DNA from: CTSOIL-112 sp049291875
GTDB lineage: Bacteria > Pseudomonadota > Gammaproteobacteria > Burkholderiales > Burkholderiaceae
NCBI GenBank assembly: GCA_049291875.1
Contig: JBATQE010000056.1
Location: forward strand, 1 to 30,547
DNA: 30,547 nucleotides
Reading direction: 5' to 3'
The notes under the pieces are model-generated. The model saw only the letters and a list, made by a program, of their open reading frames with translations, had not been told where the DNA came from and ran no database searches. Below are positions 30,370-30,547 of this stretch, one piece after another. Numbering within the stretch: the stretch's first letter is position 1; every line of letters starts with the position of its first letter. The translations under genes were made by a program, and so were the position numbers.

Positions 30370-30547
30370 CGTATTTGAAATTCCAATCTTAATGAAATCA
30401 TACCACGGAATAAAAAATCCTTGGGTAATACCCCCTAAAAGGGCGGCATCTAAAAGTAGAATCAACACAAGTCCTGCGTTTAGTGCAGGACGCGTGAGTT
30501 TGTTAAAGCCATCATACGCGTTTGCGCTGGAGTGAATCCACCGAGCG
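30370..30547. other. Right-edge intergenic region with a hairpin
   Basis: No gene is seen. GTCCTGC (30471-30477) pairs with GCAGGAC (30485-30491) around GTTTAGT. There is no T run on either side, so it is not a simple terminator. The TetR-type gene's promoter should be here, but no convincing boxes stand out. Confidence 0.4.

Noticed and set aside
30370..30468. N-terminal extension of the TetR-type protein to 30468
   Set aside because: The extra 33 residues are hydrophobic and unlike the family, which normally starts shortly before the HTH.
1..30547. tRNA, rRNA, insertion sequence and phage integrase genes
   Set aside because: All gaps were read on both strands; no cloverleaf with a GTTC-type arm, rRNA stretch, transposase or integrase frame was found.

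Overview
The window looks like ordinary chromosome from a Gram-negative betaproteobacterium, most likely Burkholderiales. The clues are LptF/LptG and LPS-type envelope genes, a CysB-type LysR regulator beside lptFG, the run rpsP-rimM-trmD-rplS-NUDIX-CobD-like-rpsO-pnp, and pepA/holC back to back. The species cannot be named from the sequence alone. No rRNA, tRNA, CRISPR array, insertion sequence or prophage gene was found.

Layout. (1) 1-932: the 3' part of a YgjP-type metallohydrolase gene cut by the window edge, then a 288-base gene-free stretch. Base composition shifts inside this gene, so it may be the end of an acquired segment. (2) 933-4640: an exported DUF885 protein and glutamine-dependent NAD synthetase, each closed by a clear terminator. 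(3) 4875-9427: a basic amino acid ABC importer in the order binding lipoprotein, permease, permease, desuccinylase/aspartoacylase-like hydrolase, ATPase. This is the gene order of the Pseudomonas aot (arginine/ornithine) cluster, without argR. (4) 9426-11451, minus strand: pepA then holC. (5) 11602-19037, plus strand: lptF, lptG, cysB-like, phoH-like, a Tat-exported flavin amine oxidase, ybeY and zapE. (6) 19140-21300, minus strand: a LEA-like repeat protein with its own promoter, then a LysE/ArgO exporter downstream of a 2Fe-2S flavoreductase. (7) 21583-29555, plus strand: an Lrp/AsnC regulator divergent from the reductase, then the translation and RNA genes rpsP, rimM, trmD, rplS, a CoA-type NUDIX hydrolase, a CobD/CbiB-like membrane protein, rpsO and pnp. 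(8) 29677-30369, minus strand: a TetR/CerR-type regulator.

Two themes go beyond housekeeping. Basic amino acid traffic is represented by an Aot-type importer, a LysE/ArgO exporter and an Lrp-type regulator facing the exporter operon, with a polyamine-oxidase-like enzyme nearby. Several ribosomal or RNA genes (rpsP, rpsO, pnp) have structured leaders that could be autoregulatory. I see no clearly new multi-gene defence or mobile system. The best leads are the Lrp-reductase-exporter intergenic region with repeated half-sites, the structured leaders, the variant TrmD, and the amine oxidase sitting between phoH and ybeY.
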